A DNA stretch of 64,000 bases from Tolypothrix sp. PCC 7910 (GCF_011769525.1 NZ_CP050440.1:4155501-4219500), one strand, 5' to 3'. Counted from the stretch's first letter, positions 20,087-30,113 are shown. The notes: generated from the sequence alone by a model not told the origin. Numbers and translations: made by a program.

Positions 20087-20899
20087 GGGTTTTTACAAAG
20101 TGAGTATCAATAAATTGGGAAGGCCGACAGAGGATCTTTCTTCGCTTTTACAGACAAAGTATGCCGCAATCCAGGACATCTGTGCTAAAAGTTTGCCACT
20201 TCCTTATATCTAGCACTATTCTCATTCAGCGTCGGGTGGAATCTTGCACGAATTAAGGCCTTCTCATTCAAAAAATATCCCATTACATTGAGCGCACGGG
20301 ACAAGGAACCGGAAAGACGGGGAGGAACTGCTGTGTTGAGCCCAGAAATGGGGATAATTTATTTTTCCGTGGTTTCCACAATTCAATAATGGCGTATCAG
20401 TATTATTTGCATACATCTCTTTATGCGTATATATTTTTATATTTTAGAAATCTTGGAGATCGCCAATTACATTATTTCCCACCAAATCAGACCAATTTGA
20501 AAAATGATTGCGACAGATAGTATAGTCCAAAAGCTTGGTCACTCAATCTTTTACAATCCGTCTTCTCCCAAAGGGAGAGGCTACGCCAAGGAAAGTTTGC
20601 TCAAGTCGGGGAACCCGCCCACGCAACTTTCCGCAAAATCCAAAATCCAAAATGGTATAAGACCAACTCTCCATTATTCAGCAATATCGAAACTCACAAA
20701 CCCCTGAAAAATATAGTTTTCTTAGTTTTGAACTGGGAATTAGGAATTTTGCATTTGTATAACTTTAATTGTAAAAGCAGCTATGCACTGCGATTGTGTA
20801 CCAGCAAAATTACCTAACTCTGGTAGGATGAGTAATTCCTGCAGAAAAGATAATATTAAACCTTAAGAATAGATTAAGAATTTTTTTGAGGTTAGATTA
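20087..20899. other. Gene-free region between alaS and the metal-binding protein
   Basis: About 810 bp lacking a convincing gene. It includes a purine-rich block (GGAACCGGAAAGACGGGGAG near 20309) in the alaS leader, and from about 20490 a repeat-type sequence beginning ACCAATTTGAAAAATGATTG, related to the MITE-like element at 10517, with an AAGGGAGAGGCTACGCC interspersed repeat. A 67-codon plus frame here is repeat translation. No T-box was recognised upstream of alaS. Confidence 0.5.
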
Positions 20900-21100
20900 A
20901 TGGCATTAAAACTGAAAGTACCTAACATAGCTTGTGAAGACTGTGCAGCTAAAATTAGTAACTCAATTCATGTAATGGAACCTGATGCGAAGGTGGATGT
21001 AGATGTCAGCGATAAAACTGTTACCGTAGAATCTGCGGCCTCAGAGGAGTCTATCAAACAGATTATTGTTGCTGCTGGTTATCAAATTGAAGGTTATTGA
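20900..21100 (+). CDS. Heavy-metal-associated (HMA) domain protein, CopZ-like
   Basis: A 66-aa single HMA domain: LKVPNIACEDCAAKI with the metal-binding C..C pair (CEDC, about residues 13-16), a VDVDVSDKTVTVES strand pair, and a C-terminal IIVAAGYQIEGY. It matches small copper chaperones such as CopZ/Atx1 in length and fold. The usual MxCxxC is changed to NIACEDC, so the preceding Met is lacking; affinity or metal may differ. No P-type ATPase is next to it. A terminator-like stem follows at 21169. Confidence 0.92.
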   Translation: MALKLKVPNIACEDCAAKISNSIHVMEPDAKVDVDVSDKTVTVESAASEESIKQIIVAAGYQIEGY

Positions 21101-21168
21101 TCGTAATATTCGCCTTCAGATAAATTTGCATCCGATAAGTTTTTAAATTCAAATAATTTGTTTCTTTA

Positions 21169-21197
21169 ATTGTCCGTCTCTGCTCGAGGCGGACAAT
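21169..21197 (+). terminator. Terminator-like stem after the HMA gene
   Basis: ATTGTCCG pairs perfectly with CGGACAAT, with a 13-nt loop between and a weak T-containing tail (CTTGTATTT). It lies 70 bp after the stop of the HMA protein. Confidence 0.55.
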
Positions 21198-22040
21198 CTT
21201 GTATTTAGGGTAATATCACTAGAAGTACGTAGGCGCAATGCTTTTTTGCAAGATTTGTTGGCAATGAAAAGTTCCAAAAATGACCATTAATCCTTGACTC
21301 TTGACCATTAACCCTTGACTCTTACTCATTTAACCTCATAGCATATAATATATGTACTTGTTACCTAATTCATGATAAATTTGAGTATAGTCACGGTTTT
21401 TTTGTTATTTATGTAAAATTACTGATGGTTTTTGCAAATATTTCATGAAGATGCAACTAATCAACTATATACGAAATACCAATACTTTTAATAAAGCAAG
21501 ACTATGACTTACTAGGTGCAATCCAATGCAGCAATATAAAGGCTTTATTTTCAGGAGATGATGATTCAGTATTTTAATGGATATAGGATTTTATGAACTT
21601 AGCAAATATGTCGGTTTTTACTAGCAAATAAAAAATTTTATATTTTTTTAAATATTTTCTGTCAGTAATTTTTTATCTTTAGAATATGCTGGTTTTTATC
21701 AATGATTAAATTCCATATTTAACCATTAATGCTTAATATATGGAAAATACATAAACCATTTTACCCCTTCCATGAATATTCAGTAATTATACTGTTTGAA
21801 AATGATTAGGGAAAAGCTGAAAGTATTTTCATCACACATTTTGTTGCAACTACAGTTGAGGTAAATTCTTAAAAGGAGATTAAAGTTACAAGAAAAAATT
21901 AAATTAGGTAGTAAAACAAACAAACATAGGGTAAACTTCCCTAACCAAAAACACTGAAGTACTCAGTATTTTTTAAGTAAAAACAACAAGTCTTACCAAG
22001 CCATCCTTTTGAAATTTTAAATAGGGTAAAAAGCAAAGCA
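21198..22040 (+). other. Long leader of the diguanylate cyclase gene with two hairpins
   Basis: About 840 bp with no gene. Heptamer-type TTGACTCTTGACCATTAACC repeats lie near 21290-21325. Close to the gene, an AGGG/CCCT hairpin (21928-21942) is followed by AAAAACACTGA/TCAGTATTTTT (21947-21973), a terminator-like stem with a run of Ts ending 67 bp before the ATG. This could be an attenuator or the end of a small leader RNA; neither can be told from sequence alone. Confidence 0.4.
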
Positions 22041-23066
22041 ATGAATATTTCCATTCTGGTCTTTGGGTGCCATAAATTTCTAAACACACTTCCAGATCAG
22101 ATCCGTTATGCCAAAGCTTTTAATGTAGAAGTTATTGACAGTTTTGATCAGGCAGTTTCATATATTCAAAGCACAACTCCAGACATCATACTTGTGCAGG
22201 CTAGTATTGATGGCAGTATAGAATTATGTACCTGGTTGAAAGACCAAGTAAAGCTATCTTGGATCTACTGCATCCTTTTGGAAGACCGTTCTCAGCACAT
22301 TATTGAAAGAGCTCATTATGGCTGGGAATGGGATTTAGAAATGACTTCCGCAGCTTTAAAACAGGGAGCTGATGCTTATATTTGGCAAGTAAATGCAGAA
22401 ACATCTGCCGATAATTTGTCAGAAGTCGCTGCTAATCACAGGCTCATATTAGCTCAATTGGCAGTAGGCTTACGCAAGGCAGAAAAGTATCGTGATTTGA
22501 TGCGGAAAAATGATTTATTATCATCAATTGCCTTAGCAGATTCCTTGACAGAACTAAATAACCGTCGCGCTTTAGAATGGGATTTAGCACGACAAATTCA
22601 AAAAGCTCGCGATCAGCAACTTTCTTTGAGTTTGATTATTTTTGATGTCGATTTCTTTAAGAAAGTCAACGATACCTATGGCCATTTAGTAGGCGATCGC
22701 TTATTGCAATTATTGGCTACTCGTATACGACACAATTTGCGTTTCCAAGATACAGCCTTTCGCTATGGTGGAGAAGAATTTGTCATTCTGTTAGCTAATA
22801 CAGCTGGCGAAGAAGCCGCAATTGTGGCGCGTCGTCTCAATCGCATAGTTAGCGAACAACCATTTGCGATTAACAATCAACTGAGTATTAATGTCACCAT
22901 TAGTTTGGGTACTGCTTCACTACAAGGTGATGATGACGCACAAGGAATGAGTCTATTGCATCGTGCCGATCAGTGCCTCTTAGAAGCTAAAAGCAGCGGA
23001 CGTAATCGTGTCATTAGTTGGGAAACCTTCTGTCGTATCCCGTATCTACAAGTCGCTTCTTCATAG
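22041..23066 (+). CDS. Diguanylate cyclase with a degenerate receiver domain
   Basis: A 341-aa protein. The C-terminal GGDEF domain has DSLTELNNRR, FDVDFFKKVNDTYGHLVGD, an intact GGEEF active site at 243-247 and an RxxD inhibitory site (R234-F-Q-D237) five residues before it, so it should make cyclic di-GMP with product feedback. The N-terminal 130 residues fold like a receiver, but the acceptor Asp position is Gln53 (DIILVQASIDG), so it probably is not controlled by phosphorylation. Single gene with a long leader. Confidence 0.92.
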   Translation: MNISILVFGCHKFLNTLPDQIRYAKAFNVEVIDSFDQAVSYIQSTTPDIILVQASIDGSIELCTWLKDQVKLSWIYCILLEDRSQHIIERAHYGWEWDLEMTSAALKQGADAYIWQVNAETSADNLSEVAANHRLILAQLAVGLRKAEKYRDLMRKNDLLSSIALADSLTELNNRRALEWDLARQIQKARDQQLSLSLIIFDVDFFKKVNDTYGHLVGDRLLQLLATRIRHNLRFQDTAFRYGGEEFVILLANTAGEEAAIVARRLNRIVSEQPFAINNQLSINVTISLGTASLQGDDDAQGMSLLHRADQCLLEAKSSGRNRVISWETFCRIPYLQVASS

Positions 23067-23157
23067 AATTAAGATTTAATTCTGCTATTGCCATTTGGTA
23101 TTGGACATTTCTTTTTAATAAATTTATTCCGACCACTTAGTCCCTGGTTTGTGTTCC

Positions 23158-23868
23158 CTATTTCCCAGCACTGGGTAACTCATGGACTCCAAGTTGAGCA
23201 TTATTAATCGCAATTAGACAATCTGCTATCGATGCACTTTGCCGCATAGCATCAACTAAAGCTTGATAACTAGACCAATTTTCTTGGAGTAGGTTTTTGG
23301 CTTGGAGAGTATGAAAGCGTTGTTTCTGTTGAGCATTAGCACCAGAAAAGCCAATATTTGCCAATACACCTACAAGTTTAGCGCGATCATCAGCACCACC
23401 TTGAGCATTTTGGAAAACCAAGGTTTCGGCCGCAATCCCAGCCATCCAAACAGTGCAGTAGCGATCTAAGATGTGTGCGCTAATTTTACCCGCTTCAAGT
23501 TGAGATACTAATTCCGCATCATTAAAGGTGACACCACCTTGCCCTGGTTGTCCCTGTTTCCAAGCTTCCCACGCACTGAGAGTATAAGCACTAATTGGGA
23601 TACCCAGCAGGCTTGCAACCAGAAAATGCCCTGCTTCGTGATGCAAAATGCGATCGCGGTGTTCGCTTGTAAAACTAGCCAGCCAATCTAAAAGAATAGT
23701 ACCGCCTTTTCCCTGCAAGCTGAAGCTGTCGAAGGTTGCTATCCCCAAAATAGCAAAAGTGGCAACTGCGGGGATTGCAGGTGAAATATTCAGCAATGGC
23801 CCCAACAGCACCGATAGAGTCATTAAAAAGATAGATATGGCAATTAAATTCAGGGCGGTTTGGCTCAT
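23158..23868 (-). CDS. Membrane-anchored M41/FtsH-like zinc protease without AAA domain
   Basis: A 236-aa protein. The N-terminus has two hydrophobic helices (about 7-45). Then comes HEAGH at 77-81 with flanking RDRILHHEAGHFLVASLLGIP, and a later GGADDRAK whose Asp probably is the third zinc ligand, as in FtsH peptidase domains. The AAA+ ATPase part of FtsH is missing, which is the natural form of this cyanobacterial/plastid family. The substrate is unknown. Single gene, 70 bp upstream of the small gene at 23929 but separated by its own start region. Confidence 0.85.
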   Translation of the reverse strand: MSQTALNLIAISIFLMTLSVLLGPLLNISPAIPAVATFAILGIATFDSFSLQGKGGTILLDWLASFTSEHRDRILHHEAGHFLVASLLGIPISAYTLSAWEAWKQGQPGQGGVTFNDAELVSQLEAGKISAHILDRYCTVWMAGIAAETLVFQNAQGGADDRAKLVGVLANIGFSGANAQQKQRFHTLQAKNLLQENWSSYQALVDAMRQSASIADCLIAINNAQLGVHELPSAGK

Positions 23869-23928
23869 ACTAAGTTTTATAAATGCAGCTTAATCTTTCT
23901 TTATTATGAGCCGATCTGCAAATGATAT

Positions 23929-24255
23929 TCAGTTTTTCCAGGTATTAAGCACACTTATTTTTAAACTTCCATAGATTTTTTGCACAACACCGTCTAATAC
24001 TCTCCACAAAGACGAAGCATTCAAAAAACTGGGAAAAAATACAGGTTCAATCTCAACATCTGCCATCACTGCATCCAGTTCAGCCTCACTCAGATGTTCC
24101 TCCCATAATCCTTCTTCAACCAACTTATTGGACAGAAAAATAATCCGTTCACGCAACAACTTTAATTGTTCATGCCGTGGTACAGCAGGTAGGCGAATGG
24201 TACAAGGACAAGTCCCAAACAACACAACTACTTTTCCTGGGAGATATGGCGGCAT
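23929..24255 (-). CDS. Unrecognised 108-aa protein next to the InsA-like gene
   Basis: I recognise no domain. It starts MPPYLPGKVVVLFGTCPCTIRLP, then has a charged helix (HEQLKLLRERIIFLSNKL, EEHLSEAELDAVMADVE). The C-terminus is moderately hydrophobic. It starts 24 bp after the InsA-like gene stop on the same strand, so they are probably co-transcribed. The CPC motif near residue 16 could bind metal. Confidence 0.55.
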   Translation of the reverse strand: MPPYLPGKVVVLFGTCPCTIRLPAVPRHEQLKLLRERIIFLSNKLVEEGLWEEHLSEAELDAVMADVEIEPVFFPSFLNASSLWRVLDGVVQKIYGSLKISVLNTWKN

Positions 24256-24279
24256 AGTTTAAGATTCTTTAAATCGCGA

Positions 24280-24690
24280 TCAATTTTGTGATTCTTCTTC
24301 ACCTACGTTAATTGTACGCTCTTTTTTGTTAGCAGCATGAACAATCTTGACCACGGTATTATAGGCCAATCCACTAATGCGGCTAATACCTCTTAAACTA
24401 ATACCATCAGCATAGGACTGTAACACAATTTGCACATCTTCTTGATTCACTTGCCGACGGTAATAAAATGTATTAAATGTTTCACTAAAAGTTTGTCGGC
24501 AACTGAGGCAAAAGTACCGTTGGCTACCTTTACTTGTCTTGCCGTGTTTACGAGTATGAGGATGATTACATAAAGGACAGGGTACTGTCTGTTTGGCAAA
24601 ACTTGTCTGCTTTTGATTTTGGAACCCACTATTTCGATAAGAAACTATTACATTACTAGCGACTTTGTCCATTTCTAACTGCACTGGCAT
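24280..24690 (-). CDS. IS1 InsA-like zinc-ribbon/HTH protein (transposase remnant)
   Basis: From the ATG at 24690 (preceded by a GGGAG-type site; a GTG at 24816 would add 42 residues with no family likeness) it encodes 136 aa. The N-terminal zinc ribbon is CPLCNHPHTRKHGKTSKGSQ followed by RYFCLSCRQTF, the form in InsA of IS1. A helix-turn-helix follows (DVQIVLQSYADGISLRGISR ending in GLAYNTVVKIV). No DDE (InsB) catalytic part and no flanking inverted repeats were found, so it is either a truncated IS1 family remnant or a domesticated regulator. Confidence 0.75.
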   Translation of the reverse strand: MPVQLEMDKVASNVIVSYRNSGFQNQKQTSFAKQTVPCPLCNHPHTRKHGKTSKGSQRYFCLSCRQTFSETFNTFYYRRQVNQEDVQIVLQSYADGISLRGISRISGLAYNTVVKIVHAANKKERTINVGEEESQN

Positions 24691-24965
24691 AAATTTCAAT
24701 CTCCCTGGCAACAGAATTGAATTGGTAAGTATTGTTTGTGAAAGTAACGATCCACTGCTCACGCAACAACTATGAGAGTCAGATACCAACTGGGCATTAA
24801 ACTCTAGTACAAACACTAATTAAGAAATCTGAGGAAATTCTGAGGAAGCAATATTTTTGGCACAATATGGGTGATTACCAGTATTTTCATCAAAATACTG
24901 AGACCATCGCATAGTCCTTTGCGGTCTTGATTTCAGCCTTTTTTGCCTAAGGAGAAATCACTCAC

Positions 24966-27900
24966 ATGGATATTCTTAAATCATTGCTGATAGTTACAAA
25001 ACATATGCCAGTGCTTGAGGTGATTCAATTGATGAATCAAGCTCAGACAAGTTATGCACTGGTTTTAGATGCCCAGAAATTAACTGGTATTGTCACAGTT
25101 AGAGACATACTCGCTGCCACTAGTAATCAATCTGTATTGGCTGATATGACTGTTGTTGAAGTTATGAGTCAACCTGTAATTACCTTGAGTGCAGCAGAGG
25201 CAAAAAATTTATCCACAGTGGTACAAAAATTTCACCAATATGGAATCAGCCACTTACCTGTCTTAGATAATTACGGGCAAGTATTAAGTGTGGTTAACAA
25301 GGATGAAGTGATTGAGAGACTCTACCAAACTCTGAATTGCAAAACAGCAGAGTTGGAACGCGAAGTAGCTCAAACAGAGCAAATGAGCAAATTGATCGCA
25401 TACAAAGAAAACTGTTATCAAGCATCAAAAGCCATCATCCAAGATATTCTTGATAGTGCGATCGCGACTTCGATTGTTAGTTTGCGTGTATTTTCCAACT
25501 GTCAATGGCAATGTGACTATCAATCACCAGGTAGCGAAGCTTTATTTGGCTATACACCCGAAGAAATTCTCACTCAACAAGACCTCTGGATATCGCGAGT
25601 GCATCCAGAGGATCGAGAAAAAGTGATCGAACCTTTGTTTGAAGATATTTTTGCTGGGCGCACAGCCAATGTAGAGTATAGATTTCATCATAAAGACGGT
25701 TCGCTACGCTGGATTTGCGCTACTTATACTTCCCGTTATGATGCTAGAGCCAACTGTTGGATAGTCACAGGTACTAGTAACGACATCAGCGATAGAAAAC
25801 TGGCACAAAACACTTTATTAGAGCAAGCCAAGCTCTTAGAACTTTCTCATGATGCTATCATAATTCGCAATCTCAATAATCAAATTACATTTTGGAACCA
25901 GGGAGCAGAGAGAATTTACGGTTGGACAGCAAAAGAAGCAATGCACAAGAATAGTTATACTCTTCTGGCTACTCAGTTTCCTATACCTTTGGAGGAAGCC
26001 AATGCTTGCCTGATTAATGAAGGATATTGGGAAGGCGAATTAGTCCATTTTCGGCGAGATGGTCAGAAAATCGTCGTAGAAAGTCGCTGGGCATTGTTCA
26101 AACAAACTGATGGTAAACCCATATCTGTGTTGGAAATTAATCGAGATATTAGCAAGCGCAAACAAGCAGAGCTTACTTTGCAGGAACGAGAAGCGATGTT
26201 GCGCGGGATTGGAGATAACTTACCTAATGCAGCACTTTATCAACTAATCCGCGAACTCGATGGTAGCGATCGCTTTTCTTACCTCAGTGCGGGGATTGAA
26301 AGAATCATGGAAATTAGTGTAGAGGCGGCGCTACAAGATTCTAGTTTGTTGTATAGCCAGGTAATTGCAGAGGATGTACCTCTCCTACAGCAAGCTGTTG
26401 AGCAGTCGATGCAGAATATGTCTGTATTTGATGTGCAACTGCGGATCAGAACCCCTAGCGGTAAAGGGAAATGGTTAGATTTATGTTCTACACCACGCAA
26501 GTTGCATGATGGACGGGTAGCTTGGGATGGATTGATGGTGGATGTCACCGACATTAAACAAACTGAAGAAACCCTACGCAAGAGCGAAGCCTTACTAGCA
26601 GAATCCCAACGAATTGCGCGTCTGGGTAACTGGGAGTGTGATGTGGCTACAGGTAAAGCCACTTGGTCAAAAGAACTTTTCCACCTTTTCAATCGCGATT
26701 TAGAAGCAGAACCCAACTATCAGGAATTATTCAGCTTATGGGATTCTGAAGGCGCGGAAAAATTGCAGCAAGCCATTGAAGAAGCGATCGCTACTGGTAA
26801 ATCCTACCACCTAATTCTGCGTGTACCCCAGTCTGATGGCTCTCATAGCTATTTAGAGGTAATTGGACACGCACAATCGAACGCCGCAGGTAAAGTGGTT
26901 CGCCTTTACGGTACTGCTCAAGATGTTACCGCCAGAGAAAAAGCACTCAACGAACGCAAACGAGTAGAGCAAGCACTACGCGAAAATGAAGCCTTTTTAC
27001 GCAGTATCTACTATGGGGTAGGACTATCAATTTTTGTGGTTGATGTTGTCGATGATGATTTTCGCTTTGTGGGTTTGAACCCTACTCACCAGGATCTCAC
27101 AGGAATAACCACCGATGTGTTACGTGGTAAAACCCCTGAGCAAGTTCTTCCTCCAGCAGCAGCTGCGGCTATACGACAGCATTATCAAGATTGCGTGACA
27201 TCAGGAGAAAATATTACTTATGAGGAATGTTTACCTTTTCAGGGTAAAGACACCTGGTGGCTGACCAGCCTCACTCCTTTAAAAAACGCAGATGGGCGTA
27301 TTTACCGCATCATTGGCAATAGTCTTAATATTAGCGATCGCAAACATACTGAACAGATATTAGAACTACAAGCAATCATCACTCGCAATATGGCTGAGGG
27401 AATTTCCTTAATTCGAGCCATTGATGGTGTTGTAGTTTATACAAATCGTAAATTCGAGCAAATGTTTGGTTATGAAGATGGGGAATTAATTGGTAAGCAT
27501 ATATCTATTGTTAATTATGCAGATGCACAAACAGATCCTCAAGCAGTATATGAAGCTATTACTGCCAAGTTGAGGCAAAATGGTGAAACTACTTATAAAG
27601 TTCACAATGTTAAAAAAGATGGTACTCCTTTGTGGAGTTCTGGTGCTGCATCAGTGTTTGAGCATCCTGAATATGGAACTGTGTTTGTGACTGTGCAACA
27701 AGACATTACAGAACAAAAACAAGCCGAAGACAAACTTAAAGCATCTTTGAAAGAAAAAGAAGTGTTACTTAAGGAAATTCATCATCGTGTAAAAAACAAC
27801 TTAGGAATTATTAGCAGTCTGCTACAAATGCAGTGTAGGCGTATCCAAGATGCTCAAGCCATCTCTATCCTCCGCGATAGCCAAAACCGTATTGCTTCCA

Positions 27901-28397
27901 TTGCTTTAGTCCATGAAAAATTATATGCTTCCGATCATCTGAGCGATATTGATTTTGCTCAGTACATTCTCGATTTAACAACTCATTTATTTAAATCTTA
28001 TAATTTTAGTTCCAATAATATCCAATTAAATATTCAAGTTGAACCTGTGCAACTAGATATTGAAACTGCCATTCCTTGCGGATTAATTATTAATGAACTA
28101 GTTTCAAATGCTTTAAAATACGCCTTTCCAGACCAGCATTCAGGTGAAATCCAGGTAAAATGCTATCAAAATTATGAATATTGCTCAAAGATTTCTCTTC
28201 AGCCCGATTTAGTTCTAATTATCCGAGATAATGGGGTTGGATTACCTGCAGATTTTGATAGCAAAAAAGCAAGAACACTGGGAATGACCCTTCTTCATGG
28301 ATTAGTAAAGCAGCTGAGGGGAACAGTTCAGATTCACAACCAGCAGGGAACAGAGTTTAAAATTATTTTTCCAAGAAGCAAGGTAGAAAAGCAATGA
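24966..28397 (+). CDS. CBS-multiPAS histidine kinase (HisKA_2 type)
   Basis: A 1143-aa soluble kinase. The first about 120 residues form a CBS pair (VVEVMSQPVITLSAA, HYGI-like YGISHLPVLD). At least six PAS/PAC units follow (PAC ends such as SNDISDRKL, NRDISKRKQ, VTDIKQTEET, QDVTAREK, NISDRKHTE, QDITEQKQ). The kinase end has H939 in LKEIHHRVKNNLGIISSLLQ, typical of HisKA_2/HWE-like, with a NELVSNALKYAF N-box and DNGVGLP G box. It overlaps the next gene by four bases (ATGA), so the two are a likely pair: CBS/PAS kinase input and REC-PAS kinase output. Ligands of the CBS and PAS domains are unknown. Confidence 0.93.
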   Translation: MDILKSLLIVTKHMPVLEVIQLMNQAQTSYALVLDAQKLTGIVTVRDILAATSNQSVLADMTVVEVMSQPVITLSAAEAKNLSTVVQKFHQYGISHLPVLDNYGQVLSVVNKDEVIERLYQTLNCKTAELEREVAQTEQMSKLIAYKENCYQASKAIIQDILDSAIATSIVSLRVFSNCQWQCDYQSPGSEALFGYTPEEILTQQDLWISRVHPEDREKVIEPLFEDIFAGRTANVEYRFHHKDGSLRWICATYTSRYDARANCWIVTGTSNDISDRKLAQNTLLEQAKLLELSHDAIIIRNLNNQITFWNQGAERIYGWTAKEAMHKNSYTLLATQFPIPLEEANACLINEGYWEGELVHFRRDGQKIVVESRWALFKQTDGKPISVLEINRDISKRKQAELTLQEREAMLRGIGDNLPNAALYQLIRELDGSDRFSYLSAGIERIMEISVEAALQDSSLLYSQVIAEDVPLLQQAVEQSMQNMSVFDVQLRIRTPSGKGKWLDLCSTPRKLHDGRVAWDGLMVDVTDIKQTEETLRKSEALLAESQRIARLGNWECDVATGKATWSKELFHLFNRDLEAEPNYQELFSLWDSEGAEKLQQAIEEAIATGKSYHLILRVPQSDGSHSYLEVIGHAQSNAAGKVVRLYGTAQDVTAREKALNERKRVEQALRENEAFLRSIYYGVGLSIFVVDVVDDDFRFVGLNPTHQDLTGITTDVLRGKTPEQVLPPAAAAAIRQHYQDCVTSGENITYEECLPFQGKDTWWLTSLTPLKNADGRIYRIIGNSLNISDRKHTEQILELQAIITRNMAEGISLIRAIDGVVVYTNRKFEQMFGYEDGELIGKHISIVNYADAQTDPQAVYEAITAKLRQNGETTYKVHNVKKDGTPLWSSGAASVFEHPEYGTVFVTVQQDITEQKQAEDKLKASLKEKEVLLKEIHHRVKNNLGIISSLLQMQCRRIQDAQAISILRDSQNRIASIALVHEKLYASDHLSDIDFAQYILDLTTHLFKSYNFSSNNIQLNIQVEPVQLDIETAIPCGLIINELVSNALKYAFPDQHSGEIQVKCYQNYEYCSKISLQPDLVLIIRDNGVGLPADFDSKKARTLGMTLLHGLVKQLRGTVQIHNQQGTEFKIIFPRSKVEKQ

Positions 28398-30070
28398 GCA
28401 TCTCATCAGCAGTCGAAACACCAAATATGATTCAAGTACTAGTTGTTGAAGATGAGTATATTCTTGCTATCAACCTCCAAGAAAGTTTAGAAGGTTTGGG
28501 CTACACAGTTGTGGACATTGTAGATTCTGCAGCCGAAGCAATTGAGAGAGCGAATGAACTACGTCCAAACTTGATTTTGATGGATATTCGCTTGCGGGGA
28601 GAAATGGATGGTATCCAAGCAGCAGAGGAAATATGGCGAAAGCTGCAAATCCCAGTAATTTACTTAACAGGACACTCTGATAAAAGTACTGTCGAACGGG
28701 CAACTTTAACATCTCCCTTTGGATACATCCTCAAACCTGTTAGTGAACAAGAACTTTATGTTGCTATCCAAACAGCAATGGAACGCTATGAACGCGAGCA
28801 ATTTTTAAGCACAGTTCTCCGGGGAATGGGTGAAGGTGTAATTGTGGCTGATTCTCAACTGCAAGTACAATACCTCAATCAAGTAGCCGAAACCTTAACT
28901 GGCTGGCGATTGGAAGAAGCCAAAAACCAGATGTTAACCGAAGTTGTGCAACTGATTGAGGAACAAACTCAGCGTCCCGCCGAAAATCCGATCGCCATAG
29001 CTTTACAAACACAAACTACTATCTATCTCAAAAATCGCATTTTACTGGTTACCAAAAACGGGACAAAAATTCCTGTGGCTGATAGCGCTACTCCTGTGAG
29101 AGATAGAAGCGGAAGCATCACCGGTGCTGTGATGGTTTTTCGTGATGACACACAACGCAGACTCAACGAAGAACGTAGCCTTGCAGCTGAGAGAGCTAGA
29201 CAAATAGAAATTCAAATAGCAGAACTGCAACGACTCAATCAGTTGAAAGAAGATTTTTTGGCAACTACTTCTCATGAAATGCGGATGCCTTTGTCAAATA
29301 TTAAAATGGCAATTTCTCAGCTGGAAAATGTATTAAATCAACTGGGAATTTTGAATCATGAAGAAATGTCAGCATCTGAGTCTGTAACCAAATACTTAAC
29401 TATTTTGCGTAGCCAGTGTGAACGAGAGCTAACGTTAATAGATAATTTACTTGAAATGCGGATGATTGATGCCGATGTTTATCCATTGCAACTAACTAAA
29501 ATTAATCTGCACAGCTTTTTACAGCAAATTATCGATGGTTTTCAAGAGCTAGTGCAAGCGCAACAACAAATTTTAGAAATTAATATTGCCGCAGATTTAT
29601 CACCTTTTGTTGCTGACCTCAATCTTTTAACTCGGATATTGACAGAACTACTAAATAATGCTTGTAAATATACACCATTACGTGAAAGAATTACCGTAAA
29701 TGTCGAATACATATACCCAGAAAATAGCTACATAAATGACCACAGACAATCTCAGATATTAAGTAATTCTCCAGAACCCATATTGCAAATTAAAATTAGC
29801 AATTATGGTGTTGAGATTAAGCAAGAAGACCAAGCTTTAATCTTTGAACCTTTCTATCGGATTACCAAAAATAAACCTCAACAAAAAACGACTATTTTTG
29901 ACACAGATAACCAGATTCATCTCAGGAATCCTTTGCAAGATACTGGCGCAGGCTTAGGCCTAACCTTAGTTAAAAAGTTAGTGGAACATCTGCAAGGAAG
30001 TATTGCAGTTAAGAGCAATCATATCTGCACAACATTTACTGTCTCACTACCGTTTATTCTGTCTCAGTAA
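28394..30070 (+). CDS. REC-PAS histidine kinase, partner of the CBS-PAS kinase
   Basis: A 558-aa protein. The receiver occupies about 14-130 (D64 in LILMDIRLRGEMDG, K in ILKPVSEQE). A PAS domain follows (about 145-265, ending FRDDTQRRLNEER), then HisKA (H294 in LATTSHEMRMPLSN) and HATPase (N-box ELLNNACKYTP, G2 GAGLGLTLVKK). The G1 box reads ISNYGVEI instead of DxGxGI, so ATP binding may be weakened. ATGA overlap with the previous gene supports translational coupling. Likely a response-regulator kinase in a phosphorelay. Confidence 0.92.
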   Translation: MSISSAVETPNMIQVLVVEDEYILAINLQESLEGLGYTVVDIVDSAAEAIERANELRPNLILMDIRLRGEMDGIQAAEEIWRKLQIPVIYLTGHSDKSTVERATLTSPFGYILKPVSEQELYVAIQTAMERYEREQFLSTVLRGMGEGVIVADSQLQVQYLNQVAETLTGWRLEEAKNQMLTEVVQLIEEQTQRPAENPIAIALQTQTTIYLKNRILLVTKNGTKIPVADSATPVRDRSGSITGAVMVFRDDTQRRLNEERSLAAERARQIEIQIAELQRLNQLKEDFLATTSHEMRMPLSNIKMAISQLENVLNQLGILNHEEMSASESVTKYLTILRSQCERELTLIDNLLEMRMIDADVYPLQLTKINLHSFLQQIIDGFQELVQAQQQILEINIAADLSPFVADLNLLTRILTELLNNACKYTPLRERITVNVEYIYPENSYINDHRQSQILSNSPEPILQIKISNYGVEIKQEDQALIFEPFYRITKNKPQQKTTIFDTDNQIHLRNPLQDTGAGLGLTLVKKLVEHLQGSIAVKSNHICTTFTVSLPFILSQ

Positions 30071-30113
30071 TCAAAGAGAACAGGAAACCAGACAAAGGGA
30101 TAGGGAGGAAGAA

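Noticed and set aside
20087-20400. T-box or other riboswitch upstream of alaS
   Set aside because: No T-box motif or terminator/antiterminator pair was found; cyanobacteria do not usually use T-boxes.
20504-20707. 67-codon plus-strand frame
   Set aside because: Repeat-derived sequence related to the element near 20490; no recognisable protein.
24690-24816. Upstream GTG start of the InsA-like gene
   Set aside because: The added 42 residues show no family likeness and the ATG at 24690 has a better GGGAG site.
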